A stretch of DNA of 19,666 nt from Bacillota bacterium. Lineage in GTDB: Bacteria > Bacillota_A > Clostridia > DSM-8532. Both the position numbers and the translations under genes were made by a program. Shown piece by piece: positions 15,146-19,666 of the stretch (position 1 is the stretch's first letter; each line of letters starts with the position of its first letter). The stretch is from contig JAFADM010000377.1 in the NCBI GenBank assembly GCA_023424865.1, positions 1-19,666 on the forward strand, read 5' to 3'. A model generated the notes under the pieces. The model searched no databases and was not told the origin of the DNA. It was given only the letters and a program-made list of their open reading frames with translations.

Positions 15146-15372
15146 CTTAATCAGGCTTTAAAATAAGCGGAGAAGGCTTTACAACGGTTTTCTCGGGTAT
15201 AAATGCTATTTAATGATTATTGCGATTTATCTAATTTTATGGTAAAAACGATGTGTAAATTTATTCATTTCACACAAATTTTTATTAGCATTCGTTCCAG
15301 GAGCATGTTTTAGTCTGCACAAGGCCATTTTATGGGATCAAGCTTTGTTTTCAGTAAGGAGGAGGTTTTGAT
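15146..15372 (+). promoter_or_regulatory. Leader region upstream of the locus B small ORF
   Basis: This AT-rich, gene-free interval precedes the small ORF and regulator of locus B. It contains an imperfect inverted repeat, TGTGTAAAT (15252-15260) with ATTTCACACA (15267-15276), that could be an operator. I did not find a promoter with both hexamers close to consensus. TATAAA at 15198-15203 has only a poorly spaced TTTACA at 15178. Transcription of locus B presumably begins somewhere in this stretch. Confidence 0.4.
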
Positions 15373-15492
15373 ATGACTGGAATGCGTCTTAACTGGCTGA
15401 AAGAAAGTGGAGGATATGGAAAAGAAGACCCAGTAGTGCCTGGATGTCATTATCTGTCTGAAGTTGGGGGTATTTTGACCGGAGCAATATAA
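15373..15492 (+). CDS. 39-residue small ORF before the locus B regulator
   Basis: ATG 15373 follows AAGGAGGAGG (15356-15365) at a 7-base spacing, among the strongest ribosome sites in the window. It encodes 39 residues, beginning MTGMRLNWLKESGGYG and ending LSEVGGILTGAI before TAA 15490-15492. It stops 18 bases before the regulator ATG, so the two are likely co-translated. I recognise no family. There is no clear signal peptide or membrane helix. The LSEVGG segment loosely resembles a double-glycine leader, but the remaining tail would be only six residues. It could be a leader peptide for translational coupling, a signal peptide precursor, or a relic. The ribosome site and open frame are seen; any role is inferred. 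Confidence 0.5.
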   Translation: MTGMRLNWLKESGGYGKEDPVVPGCHYLSEVGGILTGAI

Positions 15493-15510
15493 AAGAGGGG
15501 AGCAATAACC

Positions 15511-17799
15511 ATGTTCAGTTCAAAGTATTTCAGAAGACTGCAGGTGATTATTCTTCTTACCAGCATTATCCCCGTTCTTGTTTTTGCCGGGTATTCCAGT
15601 TTCTCAAAGCGGGCTTATCTTAGGGAACAGGTGCGTGAAGCCAATATGGAGCTTCTTAACAAAACGAAAAATTATGTTGAGGAGACGCTGCGCTTTATAC
15701 AAAATTATTATACCCTCATGCTTTTATACGAAGGCAACGGTAAATGGGAGAGCCTGGCCATTGATTACCGAAGATCACTGGCCATTGAAGAAATTCAGAA
15801 AAAGCTGGCCGGGGGGATAATTACCTATGACATTATTAAGGAAGTCATACTCATCAATAATAATTACGATTGGGTGATAAGTCAGGCCAGGGTATCCACT
15901 TTTTCCGACAGGCAGGATTACGAGCGCATCATGGAGCTTATTCGTACCGATGCCAATATCTTCTGGACCTATGTGCCCTTTGGAGAGGATTTGCCCAATA
16001 CTCTCATAAAAGGAGGCCTTGTTCTTATTATCAAATCCAGCATGGTTGGTGAAAGTCAGTCTTTTCCGGTGCTTCTTATTAATTTATCCAGCTACCAATT
16101 TGAAAAGCTGTTTAATCATAAGGATGAGCTCTATCCGGTCATTGTGGTCAACAATCAGGGTATTATTCTCTATGACGGCCAGGACGGGCGGGTAGGCAGC
16201 AGCTATACCTCCGTTCCTTTTCTTGAAAATGTGGCGCTTTCGGAGCTTACTGAAAAGGGATCCTTTTATAACAGGGAGCTGGAGCTTTATTTTAATTACA
16301 GCACTTCCGATACGGGTCTGACTTACTTTTCCTATTATTCGGAGGAGGATTTAAGCCTTCAGACCGCAGCCTTTGCCGATGCGGCCCTTCTTATCAGCAT
16401 TATTTTAGTGCTTTTTCTTACCGGCCTTACCTTTTTTGAGACACGGTTTATGTATAAGCCGCTGAAGGATATAGTCCAGCGTCTGTTCGGACGAACGGAG
16501 GCTGCGGGAGAGAAAGGGCCTAAGGATGAATTTGACATGATTAGCCAGAGCATCGGAGAGCTTTTAAGTACAAATAACAAGCTTCAGCATGAAGTGGAAA
16601 AATCGGTTCCCTTAATGGAGGAATTGTTTTTCACCAAGCTTTTAAAGGGCACCGAGACGGAGGCTGAAGCAGGTAAAATGGTTGTAGCCCTTGGGAAGGC
16701 GGGGGATTGGAGGCAGATGATTCTCTTTGCCCTTGAAATCGAAGGAGAATATGAAAGCAGCCTGGATTACGACTTCTATTTATTGCAGGCGGCAAAGGAA
16801 GCCTGTGGCGTTATTCCTCAGGAATCCACCCTTAAGCATACGGTGCTGGATGGAAAAGCTTTTTTCTTATTAAGCGGCAGCCATACTATGATGGAAGGCT
16901 TTATGGAGGATACCTACAAGCTGGGGCTTGAAATTACCCGAAGAATCAGGGAAAGCCTGGAGGTGGATGTTGTGCTGGGGTTCAGCTCCGTTTTCAGAGA
17001 GTTCGGCTACGCCTCCAGAGCCTACCGTGAATGCCTCAATGCGCTGATTTACAGAAATTTTGTGGAAAGCGATGCCGCAAGCGCAGGGAAAATGGTGTTT
17101 TTCAACGATCTGAAGCCTCGCTCCGACAGAGGGGGAGAATATCCCAAGACCCTTGTATCGGAGCTTGTTAAGGAAATCCGGAATATTAACGAGGAGAGGG
17201 TAGGACATCTTCTGGAGGAGATTGTGAAAAATCTGTTCAGGCATGAAGGGGATGTGAACGAGTTTCAATTCTACCTGCTTCGTTTTACTGCAGATATTCT
17301 TTTGATTCTGGATGTGGGACACAGCTACTGCAAGGTTTTTCAAATGCGCTCCACTATCTGTGAGGAACTCAGTAAAATAACCGGTCCGGAGAGTATGAGG
17401 GAATTCTTCCTGAAAAAGCTTATTATACCGGTAATGGAAACCATAAAGGAAAATGCCAGTCCTCAGGATGTCATAATAGAAAAAATGCTGGATATCATCC
17501 ATCGGGAATTTGAGCAGGACCTGGATATCGAAAGCTGTGCGGCCAGGCTTAACTACCACCCCACCTACATATGGCGTGTTATGAAGAACAAAATGAACAC
17601 CACCTTTCAGGATTACCTTATTCAATACCGAATGGAAATGGCCAAGCGCTGGCTTTATGAAACGGAAATGACGGTAGGGGAAATTGCTGAGCGCTTAAAA
17701 TACAACAACGCTCAAAATTTCATTCGCTCCTTTAAAAAAATTGTAGGAACCACACCCGGACGTTACAGAGAAATGGAACGGCAGCTAACAGCCGAATGA
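15511..17799 (+). CDS. Transmembrane sensor / AraC-family regulator, locus B
   Basis: This 762-residue regulator has the same layout as the locus A one but is diverged in sequence. TM1 is at about 11-28 (QVIILLTSIIPVLVFAGY), followed by an extracytoplasmic Cache-like domain at about 29-287. TM2 is at about 288-309, then a linker, and a C-terminal AraC double helix-turn-helix at about 655-755 (IESCAARLNYHPTYIWRVM and TVGEIAERLKYNNAQNFIRSF). It probably senses an extracellular cue and switches on the two permease genes downstream. ATG 15511 has GAGGGGAG about 9 bases upstream. It sits between the small ORF and the permeases, which start 169 bases after its stop. Confidence 0.9.
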   Translation: MFSSKYFRRLQVIILLTSIIPVLVFAGYSSFSKRAYLREQVREANMELLNKTKNYVEETLRFIQNYYTLMLLYEGNGKWESLAIDYRRSLAIEEIQKKLAGGIITYDIIKEVILINNNYDWVISQARVSTFSDRQDYERIMELIRTDANIFWTYVPFGEDLPNTLIKGGLVLIIKSSMVGESQSFPVLLINLSSYQFEKLFNHKDELYPVIVVNNQGIILYDGQDGRVGSSYTSVPFLENVALSELTEKGSFYNRELELYFNYSTSDTGLTYFSYYSEEDLSLQTAAFADAALLISIILVLFLTGLTFFETRFMYKPLKDIVQRLFGRTEAAGEKGPKDEFDMISQSIGELLSTNNKLQHEVEKSVPLMEELFFTKLLKGTETEAEAGKMVVALGKAGDWRQMILFALEIEGEYESSLDYDFYLLQAAKEACGVIPQESTLKHTVLDGKAFFLLSGSHTMMEGFMEDTYKLGLEITRRIRESLEVDVVLGFSSVFREFGYASRAYRECLNALIYRNFVESDAASAGKMVFFNDLKPRSDRGGEYPKTLVSELVKEIRNINEERVGHLLEEIVKNLFRHEGDVNEFQFYLLRFTADILLILDVGHSYCKVFQMRSTICEELSKITGPESMREFFLKKLIIPVMETIKENASPQDVIIEKMLDIIHREFEQDLDIESCAARLNYHPTYIWRVMKNKMNTTFQDYLIQYRMEMAKRWLYETEMTVGEIAERLKYNNAQNFIRSFKKIVGTTPGRYREMERQLTAE

Positions 17800-17968
17800 T
17801 AAGTCCGGGTATCCTTTAATTGCCTTCTCATTGTTCAATGAAAGCAAAAGATAAGTGAGTGATTTTGTGATTAATTAACATAGTCGCAAGGAAATGACCA
17901 TTCCAATTTATGCAAGCCTACAGTAAGCTTGGGATGTGGCAAGACGGCTGCGAGAGGAGGAGACCCGA

Positions 17969-18877
17969 TTGAACCGTTTAACCTTGAAAAAAATGCGAAG
18001 GGACATAGGGCTTTATTTTTTGCTTTTGCCCGGACTTATTTATTATCTCGTTTTTAAGCTTTTACCCATGTGGGGGGTACTGGTGGCATTTCAGAACTAT
18101 AACCCCTACCTGGGATTTTTAGGAAGTCCCTGGATCGGTTTCAAAAACTTTACCGATTTTTTCTCTAATCCTGATTTCCTGCGTCTTATAGTCAATACCC
18201 TGTATCTTTCTCTATTGAACATCCTTTTTTATTTCCCGGCGCCCATTCTGATAGCCCTGCTTCTTAATGAGCTTTCCCGCCAGTGGTTTAAAAAGGGCGT
18301 TCAGACCTTGATTTACATACCTCACTTCATGTCACTGGTTATTGTGGCAAATATTTTTTATATGATGCTGACCACTGACGGCGGCCTTATCAACAATCTT
18401 ATGGAAAAGCTGGGATACGGGAAAATAAGCTTTCTTTCAGACCCCGGATGGTTTCGACCCATTATCATACTTCAAACTATCTGGAAGGAAACGGGGTGGG
18501 GAACCATTATTTTCCTTGCTGCTTTAGCCGGAGTGGATATGGAGCAGTACGAAGCGGCCTTTGTGGATGGTGCGGGCCGGTTCCGCCAGCTCTGGCACAT
18601 CACTTTGCCGGCCATAAAAGGGACCATCATCATTCTGTTAATCCTGAGAATGGGAAGTGTTCTGAACACGGGCTTTGAACAGATTTACCTTATGTCCAAT
18701 GCTTTAAACCGGAGCGTTGCCCAGGTTCTTGATACCTATGTCTATGAAGTAGGTATTACGAGAGGATCCTTTGGCTATGCCACCGCTGTCAGCCTCTTTA
18801 AATCCATTGTGGGTATTATTCTCATTTACTCCACCAATTTTATGGCTAAAAAGGCGGGGGAATCCGGAATTTTCTAG
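17969..18877 (+). CDS. ABC sugar importer permease, LplB type (locus B)
   Basis: This 302-residue inner-membrane permease is paralogous to the 9705 gene. It has six spans beginning IGLYFLLLPGLIYYLVFKLLP, the signature TLIYIPHFMSLVIVANIF, and the ATPase-docking loop YEAAFVDGAGRFRQLWHITLP (E195, G201). The likely start is TTG 17969, 8 bases after GAGGAGG (17954-17960). The upstream GTG at 17936 lacks a ribosome site and would add a charged 11-residue extension. Followed after 16 bases by the partner permease. Ligand unknown. Confidence 0.9.
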   Translation: MNRLTLKKMRRDIGLYFLLLPGLIYYLVFKLLPMWGVLVAFQNYNPYLGFLGSPWIGFKNFTDFFSNPDFLRLIVNTLYLSLLNILFYFPAPILIALLLNELSRQWFKKGVQTLIYIPHFMSLVIVANIFYMMLTTDGGLINNLMEKLGYGKISFLSDPGWFRPIIILQTIWKETGWGTIIFLAALAGVDMEQYEAAFVDGAGRFRQLWHITLPAIKGTIIILLILRMGSVLNTGFEQIYLMSNALNRSVAQVLDTYVYEVGITRGSFGYATAVSLFKSIVGIILIYSTNFMAKKAGESGIF

Positions 18878-18893
18878 GAAGGGAGGACTTATT

Positions 18894-19666
18894 ATGCGGA
18901 GGCATTCGGTTTTGAAAAGAAACGATACCATTTATTCCAGAATATTCGATGTGGTGAACGCGGTATTTCTAGTGCTTTACGGCCTGGCATGCCTGCTTCC
19001 CTTCATATACATCATAGCGGCTTCTCTGGCCGATTCGACCGAGATTGTAAACCGGTCCTTCTTTCTCATACCAAGAAAGATTTCCCTGATTTCCTATCAG
19101 TACATCTTTTCCTCGGCAACCCTCCCTAGGGCAGCCCTTGTATCCACGGGAGTAACAGCTGCGGGAACTTTTATAAGTATGTTTCTTACGCTTACCATGG
19201 CCTATCCTCTTTCAAAAAAGGACCTGGTGGGGAGAAATATTCTTATGAAATTTATCGCCTTTACCATGGTTTTTTCGGGAGGCATGATTCCCACCTTTCT
19301 GGTGGTGCGCTCACTGAACCTCATTGATACCTATGCGGCCCTTATTCTGCCGGTTTCCATCAATACCTTCAATCTCATTGTCATTAAGAATTTTTTTCAG
19401 GAACAGCCCCAGGAGCTCCAGGAGGCGGCAAAAATCGATGGCTGCAGCGATATTATGATTTTTATACGTATTGTACTTCCGCTGTCCATGCCGGTTATCG
19501 CCACCTTTACCCTGTTCTATGCCGTAGGCTACTGGAACGACTATTTTAATTCCCTGCTTTACATTAACGATACCCGGCGCTGGCCCCTTCAGATTCTCCT
19601 CAGGCAGATTGTCATGTTCTCCCAGGGAGGCATAGACGGTGCCGCACCGGATCTTATGTATAACAA
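18894..19666 (+). CDS. ABC sugar importer permease, YtcP type (locus B, cut by window end)
   Basis: The frame is open from ATG 18894 to the window end, 257 complete codons with no stop. AGGGAGG (18880-18886) is the ribosome site. Membrane spans begin at about residue 22 (VFLVLYGLACLLPFIYIIAASL). The docking loop is LQEAAKIDGCSDIMIFIRIVLP (E177), and FYAVGYWNDYFNSLLYI matches the YtcP group. It is the partner of the LplB-type permease 16 bases upstream and is the paralogue of the 10660 gene. Only the C-terminal tail should be missing. The solute-binding lipoprotein is expected just beyond the window by analogy with locus A. Confidence 0.93.
   Translation, partial: MRRHSVLKRNDTIYSRIFDVVNAVFLVLYGLACLLPFIYIIAASLADSTEIVNRSFFLIPRKISLISYQYIFSSATLPRAALVSTGVTAAGTFISMFLTLTMAYPLSKKDLVGRNILMKFIAFTMVFSGGMIPTFLVVRSLNLIDTYAALILPVSINTFNLIVIKNFFQEQPQELQEAAKIDGCSDIMIFIRIVLPLSMPVIATFTLFYAVGYWNDYFNSLLYINDTRRWPLQILLRQIVMFSQGGIDGAAPDLMYN

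Noticed and set aside
17894..17926. Ten-codon ORF MTIPIYASLQ before the locus B permease
   Set aside because: The AAGGA in front is too close to the ATG, and the length gives no coding evidence.
1..19666. CRISPR array, prophage or insertion sequence
   Set aside because: No regularly spaced repeats beyond the 2.1-copy tandem repeat, no transposase or integrase motifs, and no target-site duplications were seen.

Overview
The window reads as a chromosomal stretch of an endospore-forming Gram-positive bacterium (Bacillota). I lean to Clostridia, with a Paenibacillus-like Bacilli member as the alternative. Reasons: a 23-codon spoVM gene lies next to convergent rpmB, as in Bacillus subtilis; Shine-Dalgarno sites are strong (AGGAGG type); TTG starts occur; both ribosomal proteins L32 and L28 keep four zinc-type cysteines; and there are two large LplB/YtcP-type sugar importers with membrane-bound AraC regulators. 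I see no phage, transposase, CRISPR array, rRNA or convincing tRNA.

Region 1 (1-3550) is housekeeping. It holds the tail of an unknown gene, translationally overlapped with a multi-pass membrane protein, then glyA (serine hydroxymethyltransferase) with its own near-consensus promoter. Next come a YceD/DUF177 protein and rpmF, behind a perfect TTGACA-17-TATAAT promoter and a tiny leader ORF. spoVM follows, a short gene that a length cutoff would miss.

Region 2 (3517-5459) is on the minus strand. It holds rpmB, sharing a 17-bp bidirectional terminator with spoVM, then a DUF4870-like small membrane protein, a GDT1/UPF0016 cation (probably Mn2+) exporter and a stand-alone Smr-domain protein.

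Region 3 (5554-6918) is a single gene with a TTG start. It encodes a DUF1887 (Card1/Can2-like) protein: a CARF-like N-terminus and a PD-(D/E)xK nuclease C-terminus. No CRISPR or cas gene is visible nearby.

Region 4 (6971-13363) is carbohydrate-import locus A: a one-component transmembrane AraC sensor-regulator, two CUT1-type permeases and a lipoprotein solute-binding protein. No ATPase is encoded, which fits the usual shared MsmX-type ATPase. A flavodoxin-fold FMN reductase lies convergent to it.

Region 5 (13924-15145) is a non-coding stretch of about 530 bases with a terminator hairpin, a GNRA-capped hairpin, a T-loop-like hairpin and 2.1 tandem 40/41-bp repeats. It leads into a 206-residue unknown protein that looks internally duplicated.

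Region 6 (15373-19666) is importer locus B, paralogous to A: a 39-codon small ORF with a very strong ribosome site, a second transmembrane AraC regulator and two permeases, the last cut by the window end. The binding protein of locus B is presumably just outside. The most interesting leads are the orphan CARF-nuclease, the small ORF in front of the second sensor-regulator, and the repeat/hairpin element between the two loci.
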